A stretch of DNA of 64,000 bases from Sphingomonas sp. H160509. Lineage in GTDB: Bacteria; Pseudomonadota; Alphaproteobacteria; Sphingomonadales; Sphingomonadaceae. Positions 44,229 through 54,029 of the stretch are shown here, in pieces. Each line of letters begins with the position of its first letter. Position 1 is the stretch's first letter. Under the pieces are notes generated by a model. That model was given only the letters and a program-made list of their open reading frames with translations. It searched no databases and was not told the origin of the DNA. The stretch covers positions 2,741,001-2,805,000 of the forward strand of contig NZ_JAMXSR020000002.1 in assembly GCF_024124765.2 (NCBI RefSeq), in the 5' to 3' direction. The translations under genes were made by a program, and so were the position numbers.

Positions 44229-45284
44229 ATGGACCGTTCGGAGAAGATCGGCTTAGGCGTCGCGGTCGTCGGGCACGTCCTGCTGTTCGGCGCGCTGTCG
44301 CTCGGCTTTCTCGGTGCGCCCGAATTGCCCAAGAAGATCGAGCAGCAGCCGATCGACGTCAGCCTCGTGCCCGACGTCGCGCTGGAAGCGACCGCGCCGC
44401 AATCGGTGGAGACGCCGGCCGAATCGGTCGCGCCGGACGAAGGTGCACCCGAGGATGCCGCGCCGCCTGCTCCGGAAGAAGCCGAGCCCGAGCCGCAGCC
44501 CGATCCCGTGCCGCCTGCGTCGCAGCCCAAGCCCGCCCCACCGAAACCTGCGCCCAAACCGCAACCGGCACCCGAGCCGAAGCCTCAGCCCAAACCCAAG
44601 CCCGCGCCGCCGAAACCCGTCGCAAAGCCCGCGCCGGTCCCGAAGCCCGTCGTGAAGCCACAGCCCAAGGCCGAGAAGGCGCCACCCGCCAAGGCCGCGC
44701 CGGCGAAGGCCGCACCGACCAAGGCTGCGGCCAAACCTAGCGCCGCGCCGGCCAAGACCTCGTCCACGTCGGGCAAGACGTCCTCCGCGTCGTCGGCCAA
44801 GCCTGCGAAACCGTCCTCGACCAAGGGCAGCGGCTCGACCGCCGAGGCGAAAGCGTCGCGGCCGCGCGGTTCGCGGCTCGGCGACAATTTCCTGCAAGGT
44901 CTGTCGGCCGATCCGTCGCCGAGCAAGTCGGAAGCGCCCAAGGCCGCCAAGCTCGGCGCACAGGCGGCGGCGAACATCGGCTCGGCGATCCTGCGGCAGG
45001 TGCAGCCCTGCGCGAACCGCCAGGTCACGCCGGGGCCCGGTGCGGAGCGGATCCGCGTGACGATCAACCTGAAGCTAAACCGCGACGGGACGCTCAAGTC
45101 GCGGCCGACGATCAGTGGTCATGCCGGGGTCGACGACGACAACCGGCGATATGTCGACCGCGTCGACGATCTGGCGATCGCGACCTTCGTCGGATGTTCG
45201 CCGCTACGCGGTTTGCCCGACGACCTGTATGACGTGCAGAACGGCTGGAGCAATTTCAGCCTGCGCTACAAACTTCCCGGCTGA
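44229..45284 (+). CDS. tolA: Tol-Pal system protein TolA
   Basis: 351 residues spanning the periplasm. An N-terminal helix (IGLGVAVVGHVLLFGALSLGFLG) is followed by a long Pro/Lys/Ala-rich region (about residues 75-200, with PKPAPKPQ-like repeats), which replaces the helical TolAII of enterobacteria, and a C-terminal domain (LRQVQPCANRQVTPGPGAERIRVTINLKLNRDG, YVDRVDDLAIATFVGCSPLRGLP) with two cysteines, typical of TolA domain III. It links the TolQR motor to TolB/Pal. The ATG at 44229 follows the tolR stop closely. Confidence 0.93.
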   Translation: MDRSEKIGLGVAVVGHVLLFGALSLGFLGAPELPKKIEQQPIDVSLVPDVALEATAPQSVETPAESVAPDEGAPEDAAPPAPEEAEPEPQPDPVPPASQPKPAPPKPAPKPQPAPEPKPQPKPKPAPPKPVAKPAPVPKPVVKPQPKAEKAPPAKAAPAKAAPTKAAAKPSAAPAKTSSTSGKTSSASSAKPAKPSSTKGSGSTAEAKASRPRGSRLGDNFLQGLSADPSPSKSEAPKAAKLGAQAAANIGSAILRQVQPCANRQVTPGPGAERIRVTINLKLNRDGTLKSRPTISGHAGVDDDNRRYVDRVDDLAIATFVGCSPLRGLPDDLYDVQNGWSNFSLRYKLPG

Positions 45285-45295
45285 GGATGTCCGTT

Positions 45296-46700
45296 ATGAC
45301 TCGATCGATTTTCTCGTCCGCTGCTGTGATGGCGTTCGCGTTCAGCGGGACGGCCATCGCGCAGGATGCGCCCGCGCCCGCACCGCAACAGGCTCCCGCC
45401 GATCCGGCCGCGCAGGCAGCGGCTGGTGATCAGTCCGGCGGACTCGTGGTCGACGTCACCGGCGGTATCTCCGCGCCGATGCCGATCGCGATTCCCGTCA
45501 TGCCGACGTCCGCGGTCGTCTCCACCCCCAGCAGGCTCGACCGACGTGCTCGGCCGCCAGCTCGCCGACATCGTCACTAATGACCTGCGCAACTCGGGCC
45601 TGTTCACGCCGCTATCCCCCGGTCAGCTCCGCCCGATCACCTTCCCCGAAGTCACAGCACCCGGGTTCGATTACTGGGGCAGCACCGGCGCGCAGGCGCT
45701 GGTTCAGGGCTTCATTCGCGCCAACGGCGACGGCAACCTGACGGTCGGCTGCTACCTCTACGACGTGTCGTCCAAGGCCGAGCTGACCCGCACCGGGTTC
45801 GTCGTGCCGCCGTCGGACTGGCGTCGCGCAGGGCATAAATGCGCCGACATGGTCTACACCCGCCTGACCGGCGAGGGCGCGTATTTCGACAGCCGCGTCG
45901 TCTATGTGTCCGAGACCGGCCCCAAGGGACGCCGGATCAAGCGGTTAGCGATCATGGATCAGGACGGCGCCAATCACCGCTTCCTGACCAACGGCCAGTC
46001 GATCGTGCTGACGCCGCGGTTCGCGCCGAACCAGCAGTCGATCGTCTATATGAGCTATCTCAACAATCGCCCGGCGATCTACGTCTACGACATCGGCTCG
46101 GGCAAGCAGCGGCTGGTCGTAGCGAACGCGAACCTGACGTTTGCGCCGCGCTTCTCGCCGGACGGTCGCAACATCCTGTTCTCGATGGCGCAGGGCGGCA
46201 ACACCGACGTGTACCGTGTGTCGTCGCAGGGCGGCACGCCGCAGCGGCTGACCAACTCTCCCGGGATCGATACCGGCGGCAGTTACTCGCCGGACGGCTC
46301 GAAGATCGTGTTCGAGAGCGATCGCTCGGGCGGGCAGCAGATCTACGTGATGAACGCGGACGGCTCGAACCAGCAGCGGATCAGCTTTGGCGGCGGGCGC
46401 TATGCGACGCCGGTGTGGAGCCCGCGCGGCGACCTGATCGCGTTCACCAAGCTCGGCGGCGGCTTCCGCATCGGCATCATGAGCCCGAGCGGCGGCGGCG
46501 AGAAATTGCTGACCAACGACTGGCAGGACGAGGGGCCGAGCTGGTCGCCGAACGGTCGCGTGATCAACTTCTATCGCTCGGGACGCGGCAGCGGCGGCAA
46601 GGCGGACCTCTGGTCGGTCGACTTGACCGGAGTGAACGAGCGGAAAATCCCGACGCCGCTCGACGGCTCGGATCCGGCATGGGGCCCCTTGCGGCCCTGA
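45296..46700 (+). CDS. tolB: Tol-Pal system protein TolB (frame break in this sequence)
   Basis: Periplasmic beta-propeller protein, about 467 residues. A signal peptide (SSAAVMAFAFSGTAIAQ) is followed by an Ala/Pro-rich stretch, then VVDVTGGISAPMPIAIPVMP, and after the break DVLGRQLADIVTNDLRNSGLF and propeller repeats with SPDGRNILFS, YSPDGSKIVFESDRSGG, WSPRGDLIAF and WSPNGRVINFYRS. The five-C run at 45525-45529 should be four. ATG 45296 has GAGGA at good distance; ATG 45287 is too close to it. It binds Pal and TolA during cell division. Confidence 0.93.
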
Positions 46701-46752
46701 ACCTGCTATGGGGGCATAACGGGGAAACGTGATTTTCTACGGGAGACTATCT

Positions 46753-47280
46753 ATGTCGAAGCTTTCCAACATCTTGCTTGCGTGTACCGCGCTGATCGCC
46801 GTCGCCGGCTGTGCGAAGAAGCGTCCCGAGGTGCTGCCGCCCGCACCGGTCGACAACAATGCTGCGGTCGATCCCAATGCGGGGATGAACAACGGCAATG
46901 TCGGCGGGGCGATCGTGCCGGGGTCGGATGCCGACTTCCAGCGCTCGGTCAGCTCGAACACGGTGAACTTCGGGCTCGACATGTACGACATCGATCCGAC
47001 CGCGCGCGCGATCCTAGATAGCCAGGCGCAGTGGCTGGCCAAGTTCCCGAACCAGCGCATCACGATCGAAGGCCATGCCGACGAGCGTGGCACGCGTGAG
47101 TACAACCTCGCGCTGGGCGATCGGCGTGCGAACGCGACCAAGAACTATCTGGCGGCCAAGGGCGTGTCGTCGTCGCGGATGACGACGATCAGCTATGGCA
47201 AGGAGCGGCCGGTGGCGATGGGTTCGGACGATCAGAGCTGGGCTGCGAACCGCCGTGCGGTCACGGTGGTGCTGAACTAG
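46753..47280 (+). CDS. pal: Peptidoglycan-associated lipoprotein Pal
   Basis: 175-residue outer membrane lipoprotein. The signal SKLSNILLACTALIAVAGCA has lipobox VAGC. An Asn/Pro-rich linker follows, then an OmpA-C domain: TVNFGLDMYDIDPTARAIL, ITIEGHADERGTREYNLALGDRRA (peptidoglycan-binding Asp/Arg) and ISYGKERPVAMGSDDQSWAANRR. The ATG at 46753 follows GGGAGACTATCT. It is the last gene of ybgC-tolQRAB-pal; a palindrome that may end transcription follows. No frame break. Confidence 0.96.
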   Translation: MSKLSNILLACTALIAVAGCAKKRPEVLPPAPVDNNAAVDPNAGMNNGNVGGAIVPGSDADFQRSVSSNTVNFGLDMYDIDPTARAILDSQAQWLAKFPNQRITIEGHADERGTREYNLALGDRRANATKNYLAAKGVSSSRMTTISYGKERPVAMGSDDQSWAANRRAVTVVLN

Positions 47281-47293
47281 CTTTATCGCGGCG

Positions 47294-47452
47294 GTCCCTC
47301 TCCCCTCCCGGGGGAGAGGGAAGGAGGAGCCGCTTGGCGACGGGAGGGTGAGGGGCTGTTGGGATTCTCGTCTCGAGCCTCAAGCCCCTCACCCTCCCAC
47401 GTGCAAGCGCACGCGGGCCCCTCCCCTCTCCCCGGAGGGGAGAGGGTAAGCG
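47294..47452. repeat. Palindromic element after pal (CCCTCTCCCC type)
   Basis: CCCTCTCCCCTCCCGGGGGA at the left and CTCTCCCCGGAGGGGAGAGG at the right, with GGGAGGGTGAGGGGC and GCCCCTCACCCTCCC paired inside. It is a compound inverted repeat between convergent genes and a likely transcription end. Confidence 0.85.
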
Positions 47453-47454
47453 GT

Positions 47455-48306
47455 TTACCCCAGCTCCCTGTCGAGCAGTTTCGCTAGGCGGATACCCCCG
47501 CGGCGGATTTCTTCACGCGATACTGGGACCATCTTCGCGATCGTCGCATCGTCCATCTTCACCCGCGCCGGAACAACACCGCACGCGTCTCCACCAAGCG
47601 CCGCTGCATACGCCGTATGCGCGGCTTCCCAGCTCTCCCGGCTCCAGTCGGTAACTGTGCCAGCCCCAATCTTCGCTCGCTCCGCCGCCGGATACCGCCT
47701 TACCAGCGACGGCGGCGTAGAGATCGCGCGCTCCGCCAGCGGGCCATCCCAGATCGAATGCAGGTTGAACCGCGCGGGGCCGTAGATCCCGTAGTCCGCC
47801 TTCACGTCGTTGCCGCCCTTGTCGTGACGGTCGCCGGCGTGGAGCGGCTGGTGGAGATCGCCGACGAAGTGAATCAGGAAGGCTAGCGCCTGGACGCGGT
47901 CCTTCGGCGAGGTGGCGCGGTCACGGAGCAGTTTCACGTCGCGCTCGATCTGGACCGAGACGCAATTGCCGTCTTTGCACGACTCGGTGACGTCGAACGG
48001 CGCGCAGACGTCGGCGTCCTGGAAATGCCAGTTATACGCAAAGCCGAAACGCGATTTGCCGTCGGCGGTCTTGAGCGGCTTGATGCAGTCCGCCCAGACG
48101 CTCGCCTGCTCGATCGTCCCCGCCGGGCATTCGGGCGTTTCGAGCAAAGCCTGTTGCGCGAGCAGCCGGCGGATCGCGGCCTTGGTCTTCGGCGTGACGT
48201 TGGCATAGGCGATCTGCGCGACGGTCTGGTGGCCGTACTCCCAGAACGCGGTGGCGGGGGAGGCGAGGCCGAGCGAGGCGATCGCAGCGAGGAGATAGCG
48301 CTTCAT
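47455..48306 (-). CDS. S1/P1 family nuclease, secreted
   Basis: 283 residues: a signal peptide (LLAAIASLGLASPATA), then mature WEYGHQTVAQIAY whose N-terminal Trp is a zinc ligand in this family, YNWHFQDAD, VQALAFLIHFVGDLHQPLHAGDRHDKGGNDVKADY (zinc ligands in H-F-V-G-D-L-H-Q and D-x-G-G-N; about 47800-47900) and NLHSIWD. Zinc-dependent nuclease/phosphatase for single-stranded nucleic acids in the periplasm. The ATG at 48304-48306 overlaps the isoaspartyl peptidase stop. Confidence 0.93.
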   Translation of the reverse strand: MKRYLLAAIASLGLASPATAFWEYGHQTVAQIAYANVTPKTKAAIRRLLAQQALLETPECPAGTIEQASVWADCIKPLKTADGKSRFGFAYNWHFQDADVCAPFDVTESCKDGNCVSVQIERDVKLLRDRATSPKDRVQALAFLIHFVGDLHQPLHAGDRHDKGGNDVKADYGIYGPARFNLHSIWDGPLAERAISTPPSLVRRYPAAERAKIGAGTVTDWSRESWEAAHTAYAAALGGDACGVVPARVKMDDATIAKMVPVSREEIRRGGIRLAKLLDRELG

Positions 48307-49224
48307 GCCGGCTCGTTAGCGTAGATCGCGACCGTCCGGCTACCCTCGGACGACGCGCGTCCGCGGTACATGCCGACGGTGTTGAACCCCCACGCCATGT
48401 CGCCGTCCGGTCCTGCGACGATCACCCCGCCGGTGCCGCCGAGCGCCTTTACTTCGGCCAGCACCGCGTCGGCGGCGATCTGGAGCGACTCGCCAGACAG
48501 ACGGACGCGCGCGGCGATCTCGTGGCCGACGCCGACGCGGAGGAAGAACTCGCCCGAGCCCGTGCACGATACCGCGCAGGCGCGATCGTCGGCGAAGGTG
48601 CCCGCGCCTATCACCGGCGTGTCGCCGATCCGGCCCCAGCGCTTGCCGGTGACGCCGCCGCTCGAGGTGGCGGCGGCGACATGGCCGTGCGTGTCGCAGG
48701 CGACCGCGCCGACCGTGCCGTACTTCATGTCGACGTCGAACCCGCCGCCATCGGCCTGGAACTCCGCAAATTGCCGGCGGCGTTCGTCGGTCGCGAACCA
48801 CGCTGCATCCGCCTGGGGAAGGTCGTGTTCGCGAGAGAACGCATCCGCCCCCTTGCCGGCGAGGAAGACGTGCCGTCCGTCGTCGAGGATCGCTCGGGCA
48901 AGGCCAACCGGGTTGCGCGTGGCGGTCGCCGCGGCGACGGCACCGGCTGCGCGGGTGCGGCCGTCCATGATCGCGGCGTCGAGCTCCAGCGTACCGTCAT
49001 GCGTGAACACCGCGCCGCGCCCCGGAATTGAAATGAGGGTCGTCCTCCAGCACCCGCACCGCCGCCTCGACCGCATCCAGCGCGCTGCCGCCGTCCGCCA
49101 GCACCTTCGACCCGACGTCGAGCGCACGAGCCAGGCCGGCTCTCGCGCCCGCATCCTGCTCGGGCGAGACCATCTCGCTGTCGAGTTTACCGGCGCCGCC
49201 GTGGATGACGAGGGTCCAGGTCAT
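48303..49224 (-). CDS. Isoaspartyl peptidase/L-asparaginase, Ntn hydrolase type (frame break in this sequence)
   Basis: About 307 residues, made as a precursor that cleaves itself before the catalytic threonine. N-terminal part: [39 protein letters not shown] (after correction). C-terminal part: KYGTVGAVACDTHGHVAAATSSGG, with the nucleophile Thr after G in YGTVGAV, GRIGDTPVIGAGTFAD and TGSGEFFLR. The four-base C-run at 49020-49023 should be three. It overlaps the acyltransferase upstream (ATGA 49221) and the nuclease downstream, so the three form an operon. Confidence 0.92.
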
Positions 49225-50360
49225 GCTGAGTCTTTCGAGGGTAGGGCGCGGAGGCCGATGAGGGGACGGAGCGGCGCGATGCTGCGGCCGATCCAGTAGA
49301 AGGCGATGCAGCCGATCGTCGTCGCGCCGAGCAGGCAGGCGAACTCCGCCCAGCCCGGCAGGCCGGCGGGCAGTAGCGCGTACATCATGAGGACGATGAT
49401 CGTCTGGTGGATCAGGTAGAACGGGAACACCGCCTCGGTCAGCGTGCGGCGCCAGCGATGGTCGCGGTTCCAGTGGCGCTCGGCGATCCCGATCAACGCG
49501 ACGATCGCCCCCCATTGCTCGAGCGCGTGCGCGACGCCGTACCCCGGGTAGATCCAGCGCGGCGCGACGATGTCGCCGGGCCATTCCAGCTCGACGCCGA
49601 TGATCGCGCCATAGCCGAGCACCGCGGCGACGGCTCCGACCTTCCACCAGCGCGCGATCGCCGCCATTGCGGGCTCGGAACGGGCGAGGCCGAAGCCGAA
49701 CAGGAAGGCGGGGAAATAGGTGACGTGTGCGACCCAGTCGCCGAACAGGGCTTGCGACTCCGCGGCCATCTGGAACCACCAGGCGTGGACGAACACGAGC
49801 CACGCGACGGGGAGGACGAGCACCGCCCAGCTGCCGAAGACCCGGTCGAACGCGCGTTGCAGCCAGTCGCCGCGGACGACGACCAGCCCGACCGTCAGAA
49901 CAGTCGTGTAGACCCAGAGATAGACAACGAACCAAAGGTGGTTCCAGGTCGGCAGCGACAGCCCGGCGAGCTTGCCGAACCGGAAATAATCATGCGTCCA
50001 GAACGTCAGATAGCTGCCGGCATAGGCGTGCTTGGTGACCAGCTCGACCCAGGGTTGCGGCGGCACGATCACTGCCATGCCGAACAACAGCGGCACGAGC
50101 AGGCGGTAGCAGCGATTGGCGAAGAATCCGCCTGTACCGTTTGATCGGGCGAGCAGCGCGCGGCTCGCATAGCCCGAGACGACGAACAGCAACGTCAGCC
50201 GCCATGCGTTGCTCGCCAGCATCGGCAGCCGCACCCAGTCCTCGACATGGAGTGACTTCACATGGAAGTTCCACGGCACGAAGACCATGCCGATATGGTA
50301 GAGGATCAACAGCGCGAACGCACCGATCCGCAGCCAGTCCATGCCATAATGCCGCGTCAT
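49221..50360 (-). CDS. Acyltransferase family 3 membrane protein
   Basis: 379 residues, about ten helices. Seen: HYGMDWLRIGAFALLILYHIGMVFVPW near the N-terminus with the family Arg and His, LLFVVSGYASRALLA, NRCYRLLVPLLFGM, TWNHLWFVVYLWVYT, and VFPFYLIHQTIIVLMMY near the C-terminus. This is the OafA/mdoC-type family that O-acylates glycans. Substrate unknown. It is first in the operon with isoaspartyl peptidase and S1/P1 nuclease. The ATG at 50358-50360 is the family N-terminus. Confidence 0.9.
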   Translation of the reverse strand: MTRHYGMDWLRIGAFALLILYHIGMVFVPWNFHVKSLHVEDWVRLPMLASNAWRLTLLFVVSGYASRALLARSNGTGGFFANRCYRLLVPLLFGMAVIVPPQPWVELVTKHAYAGSYLTFWTHDYFRFGKLAGLSLPTWNHLWFVVYLWVYTTVLTVGLVVVRGDWLQRAFDRVFGSWAVLVLPVAWLVFVHAWWFQMAAESQALFGDWVAHVTYFPAFLFGFGLARSEPAMAAIARWWKVGAVAAVLGYGAIIGVELEWPGDIVAPRWIYPGYGVAHALEQWGAIVALIGIAERHWNRDHRWRRTLTEAVFPFYLIHQTIIVLMMYALLPAGLPGWAEFACLLGATTIGCIAFYWIGRSIAPLRPLIGLRALPSKDSA

Positions 50361-50428
50361 CGCGCGGCCCTACGGGGCGGGGGCCGGTGCCGCAAGCGTC
50401 GGGCGGCTAAGGCGTTCCCCGCGCCGGT

Positions 50429-50950
50429 TCACGCCTTCATGCGCGGCGTGCCCATGAAGTCGCGCTTGCCGATCGGCACGCCCTGCGCGCGGAGGATCGC
50501 GTAGGCGGTGCTGGCGTGGAAGTAGAAGTTGGGTTGCGAGAACGAGAGCAGGAAGTTCGCGCCGGTGAACGGCATGACGAACGTGCCGAACTCGAATGTC
50601 GTGTCGTTGTCGGCGAGCGCGTCGAACGTCTCCCGGTCGATCCCCTCCAGCGTTGCGATCGCGTCGCGTATCACGCTGTGGAGACCCGCAAAGTCGGTCG
50701 GCCAAGCCGATCGATCGGGCGAGAAGGTGCCGCAGCGGACGCCTTCGATTCCGCCGACCGAATGCGCGGCGCACGACTTCACCTGATAGCCGAACGGCAG
50801 CATGTCATCGGCGAGCTTCGCGTCGATCAGCGTCGCGGGTTCGATACCGCGCTCGACCGCGAATGCTTCCGCTTTGTCGAGCAGCGCGTCGACCGCGCGA
50901 AGAATCTGGAGATTCGAGGGAATCGTCGCATCGTACAGGGACAGGGTCAT
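50429..50950 (-). CDS. DUF1993 family protein
   Basis: 173 residues, helical bundle. Seen: [99 protein letters not shown] (about 50435-50600). The N-terminal His-like metal site of DinB proteins is only partly present. DUF1993 proteins have no established role. Single gene, divergent from ispG, with the promoter region 50951-51066 between. Confidence 0.88.
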   Translation of the reverse strand: MTLSLYDATIPSNLQILRAVDALLDKAEAFAVERGIEPATLIDAKLADDMLPFGYQVKSCAAHSVGGIEGVRCGTFSPDRSAWPTDFAGLHSVIRDAIATLEGIDRETFDALADNDTTFEFGTFVMPFTGANFLLSFSQPNFYFHASTAYAILRAQGVPIGKRDFMGTPRMKA

Positions 50951-51066
50951 CGCGTTCGCTCCTAAAGCCGTGCGCCGCTATGGCCGACGATCGCTACTCC
51001 GGCCAGCGATGTTCCGTTCCAGCGCGCAAGTCGCTATATAGGGGCTCGAACTCCCGAGGAATCTCC

Positions 51067-52206
51067 ATGTCCCTTCGTCCCTGGCGCGATATCACCCGCC
51101 GCAAGAGCCGCCAGATCATGGTCGGCAACGTCCCCGTTGGCGGCGATGCGCCGGTCACGGTGCAGACGATGACCAACACGCCGACCGACGACGTGCGCGC
51201 GACGGTCGACCAGATCCGCCGCTGCGAGGACGCGGGCGTCGACATCATCCGCGTGAGCTGCCCCGACGTCGAATCGACCGCCGCGCTCAAGCAGATCGTC
51301 CGTGCGAGCCGCGTGCCGATCGTCGCGGACATCCATTTCCACTACAAGCGCGCACTCGAAGCGGCGGACGCCGGGGCAGCGTGCCTGCGCATCAACCCGG
51401 GCAATATCGGCTCGGCGGCGCGCGTGAAGGAGGTCGTCGACGCGGCCAAGTCCAACGGCTGCGCGATCCGGATCGGCGTCAACGGCGGGTCCCTCGAGCG
51501 GCATCTACTCGAGAAATACGGCGAGCCTTGCCCCGATGCGCTGGTCGAGTCGGCGCTCGATCACATCAAGCTGTTGCAGGACCACGACTTTCACGAGTTC
51601 AAGGTCGCGGTGAAGGCGTCCGACCTGTTCCTCGCGGTGGCGGCGTACCAGCAGCTTGCGGAGCAGGTCGATTGCCCGCTGCATCTCGGCATCACCGAAG
51701 CGGGCGGGTTCGTCGGCGGCACGGTTAAGTCCGCGATCGGGATGGGCAGCCTGCTCTGGTACGGCATCGGCGACACGATCCGCGTGTCGCTCTCCGCCGA
51801 GCCGGAAGAGGAAGTCCGCGTCGGCTTCGAGATTCTCAAGGCGCTCGGCATCCGCAACCGCGGCGTCCGCGTCGTGTCGTGCCCGTCGTGCGCGCGGCAG
51901 GGCTTCGACGTGATCCGGACGGTGCAGGCGCTGGAGGAGCGGTTGCAGCATATCCGCACGCCGATGTCGCTGTCGGTGCTCGGCTGCGTCGTGAACGGGC
52001 CGGGCGAGGCGCGCGAGACCGATATCGGCATCACCGGCGGCGGCAACGGCAAGCACATGGTGTATCTGTCGGGCGTCACCGACCACCACGTCCAGGACGC
52101 GGACATGGTCGACCACATCGTCCGGCTGGTCGAGGCGAAGGCCGCGGAGATCGACGCGGCGGATGCGGCTATCGCGGCCTTGGTACCGGAGATGGCGGCG
52201 GAATAG
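51067..52206 (+). CDS. ispG: 4-hydroxy-3-methylbut-2-en-1-yl diphosphate synthase IspG
   Basis: 379-residue 4Fe-4S enzyme of the non-mevalonate isoprenoid pathway. Seen: [71 protein letters not shown], and the cluster cysteines in [12 protein letters not shown] and [10 protein letters not shown]. The ATG at 51067 follows CGAGGAATCTCC. It supplies isoprenoids for the farnesyl group of heme A and for ubiquinone. No frame break. Confidence 0.97.
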   Translation: MSLRPWRDITRRKSRQIMVGNVPVGGDAPVTVQTMTNTPTDDVRATVDQIRRCEDAGVDIIRVSCPDVESTAALKQIVRASRVPIVADIHFHYKRALEAADAGAACLRINPGNIGSAARVKEVVDAAKSNGCAIRIGVNGGSLERHLLEKYGEPCPDALVESALDHIKLLQDHDFHEFKVAVKASDLFLAVAAYQQLAEQVDCPLHLGITEAGGFVGGTVKSAIGMGSLLWYGIGDTIRVSLSAEPEEEVRVGFEILKALGIRNRGVRVVSCPSCARQGFDVIRTVQALEERLQHIRTPMSLSVLGCVVNGPGEARETDIGITGGGNGKHMVYLSGVTDHHVQDADMVDHIVRLVEAKAAEIDAADAAIAALVPEMAAE

Positions 52207-52240
52207 GTCTCAGCGGCCAGCCGCTTACGCGCTCCGTTCC

Positions 52241-52369
52241 CTAACTCTGACTTCTGTCAGGATGACGGCGTGAAACGCGCCTCCTCCTGCCGTTCTCCCG
52301 CGAAAGCGGGAGTCCAGGGTTACCGGAGATAGCGTTCGTGGTCCTGGACCCCCGCGTTCGCGGGGGGAC
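52241..52369. repeat. Two palindromic elements downstream of ispG
   Basis: First CTGACTTCTGTCAGGATGAC (52247-52266, partial CCTGAC type). Then CTCCCGCGAAAGCGGGAGTCC (written as paired CCCGC/GCGGG) at about 52296 and GGACCCCCGCGTTCGCGGGGG at about 52350. The rest of the 292-base gap to the DMT gene shows nothing clear beyond a short promoter-sized region. Confidence 0.75.
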
Positions 52370-52499
52370 AGCAACCTTGGACACCGCTTTATCAAACCGT
52401 CGACGTCCGCAACGGCAACTCCAGTACCGGCGATGGCGTCACGATAGGATGCGGGTTAAGCGGACCGCATGAGGATGATCCGAACATTGACCGTTCACG

Positions 52500-53414
52500 A
52501 TGCGGTCTAGTCCGGTGACGAACCGCGTCGTTTCTCCCGCTCTGGCTTTCGCGATCGCCGCGCTCGGCATCGGACTGTTCTCGATGATGGACGCGGTGAT
52601 GAAGTCGCTCGTCCTCGCGATCGGTGTCTATAACGCGCTGCTCTGGCGGCAGATGATCAGCGTCGGTCTCGGCGCGGTCGCGTGGAAGCTCGGGAACAGC
52701 GGGCGGCCGAGCGGGCGCGCGTTGAAGCTGCATCTGGCGCGCGGGCTGGTGACGACGGCGATGGCGGTGCTGTTCTTCTGGGGGGCTCGCGCGGGTGCCG
52801 ATGGCGCAAGCGATTTCGCTGACCTACATCGCGCCGATCCTCGCGCTGCTGCTTGGCGCGGTGACACTCGGCGAGCGGGTCGGGCGGCGGGCGGTGGTCG
52901 CGTCGATTGCCGCGTTGCTCGGGGTGCTGGTGGTGATGATCGGGCATGGACGCGGCGTCGCGGGACCGGAGACGTTTCACGGCGCACTCGCGGTGCTCGG
53001 ATCTGCGGTCCTGTATGCGGTCAACCTCGTGATCGCGCGGATGCAGAGCCAGGCGGCGCGGCCGGGGAGATCGCGTTCTTCCAGGCGCTCGTCATCACAG
53101 TGACGCTGGCGTTGGCGGCGCCCTGGCTGGCGGTGGTGCCCGAAGCGGCGCAATGGCCCAAACTCATACTCGCCGCCGGGCTCGCGACCGCGTCGCTGTG
53201 GCTGCTCGGCTGGGCCTATGCGCACGGCGATACCGGGTTCCTCGCGACCACCGAATATACGTCGTTCGTCTATGCCGCCGGCTTGGGTTTCCTGGTGTTC
53301 GGCGAGCGGGTATCGGCGTTTACGCTGGCGGGCGCGGCGATCATCATCGTCGCGTGCCTGTACGCGGCGCGACGGCGTGATATCGCGCAGACTTCTATCG
53401 AGGCTAGTGCATGA
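52500..53414 (+). CDS. DMT superfamily (EamA) transporter (two compensating frame breaks)
   Basis: About 304 residues, ten helices in two EamA halves. First: LAFAIAALGIGLFSMMDAVMKSLV and WRQMISVGLG. Middle, in another frame: PMAQAISLTYIAPILALLLGAVTLGERVG and LGSAVLYAVNLVIARM. End, back in frame: IAFFQALVITVTLALAAPW, YTSFVYAAGLGFLVFGERVSAFTLAG. The G-run 52780-52785 is one base long and the G-run 53064-53067 one base short, so the total length is unchanged. Exporter of small metabolites; substrate unknown. The stop overlaps the GNAT gene (ATGA). Confidence 0.87.
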   Translation: MRSSPVTNRVVSPALAFAIAALGIGLFSMMDAVMKSLVLAIGVYNALLWRQMISVGLGAVAWKLGNSGRPSGRALKLHLARGLVTTAMAVLFFWGARAGADGASDFADLHRADPRAAAWRGDTRRAGRAAGGGRVDCRVARGAGGDDRAWTRRRGTGDVSRRTRGARICGPVCGQPRDRADAEPGGAAGEIAFFQALVITVTLALAAPWLAVVPEAAQWPKLILAAGLATASLWLLGWAYAHGDTGFLATTEYTSFVYAAGLGFLVFGERVSAFTLAGAAIIIVACLYAARRRDIAQTSIEASA

Positions 53415-53887
53415 CCGTCATCCGTTCCGCCACCGCTGCCGATGTCGGCATGATCCTGCGCTTCGTCCGCGAACTCGCCGCGTTCGAGCGCGAGCCGGAT
53501 GCGGTCGAGGCGACCGAGCCGATGCTAGCGGAGGCGTTGTTCGGGGAGCGGCCTGCCGCGGAGGCCCTGATCGCGGAGAACGCGGACGGTCCGCTCGGGT
53601 TCGCGCTGTTCTTCCACAATTTCTCGACCTGGACCGGCACGCGCGGGCTGTATCTCGAGGATCTCTACGTGACGCCGGACGCGCGCGGGCAGGGGGTCGG
53701 CGGCGCGTTGCTGGCGCATCTGGCGGGCATGGCGCTCGATCGCGGCTGCGCGCGGTTCGAATGGTCGGTGCTCGACTGGAACGCCGATGCGATCGCGTTT
53801 TATCGGAAGGTGGGCGCGGTCGGGATGGAGGACTGGACGATCCAGCGGATGTCGGGGGATGCGCTGGTCAGGTTGGCGGGGCGGTAG
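53411..53887 (+). CDS. GNAT family N-acetyltransferase
   Basis: 158 residues. Seen: IRSATAADVGMILRFVRELAAFE, AEALIAENADGPLGFALFF, STWTGTRGLYLEDLYVTPDARGQGVGGALL with the acetyl-CoA pyrophosphate loop R-G-Q-G-V-G-G (53640-53715), and LDWNADAIAFYRKVGA. The pattern fits the diamine N-acetyltransferase-like subgroup, but the substrate is inferred only. It overlaps the DMT transporter gene, suggesting modification and export of the same compound class, which is speculation. Confidence 0.9.
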   Translation: MTVIRSATAADVGMILRFVRELAAFEREPDAVEATEPMLAEALFGERPAAEALIAENADGPLGFALFFHNFSTWTGTRGLYLEDLYVTPDARGQGVGGALLAHLAGMALDRGCARFEWSVLDWNADAIAFYRKVGAVGMEDWTIQRMSGDALVRLAGR

Positions 53888-53898
53888 GGCAGCAAATG

Positions 53899-54028
53899 AT
53901 CCTCCCCCGCCAGGGGGAGGTGTCACCGTAGGTGACGGAGGGGGAGGACACGGAACGTCGGTCGGCGCGTACCTTCCCTTCCGTCTGGCAAGTGCCAGCC
54001 ACCTCCCCCTGGCGGGGGAGGATCGTCG
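53899..54028. repeat. Palindromic repeat, CTCCCCC family, copy 3
   Basis: GATCCTCCCCCGCCAGGGGG...CCCCCTGGCGGGGGAGGATC: near-perfect outer arms with GTCACCGTAGGTGAC and TGGCAAGTGCCA inside. It fills the gap between the convergent GNAT and 2OG-oxygenase genes. Confidence 0.9.
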
Positions 54029-54029
54029 G

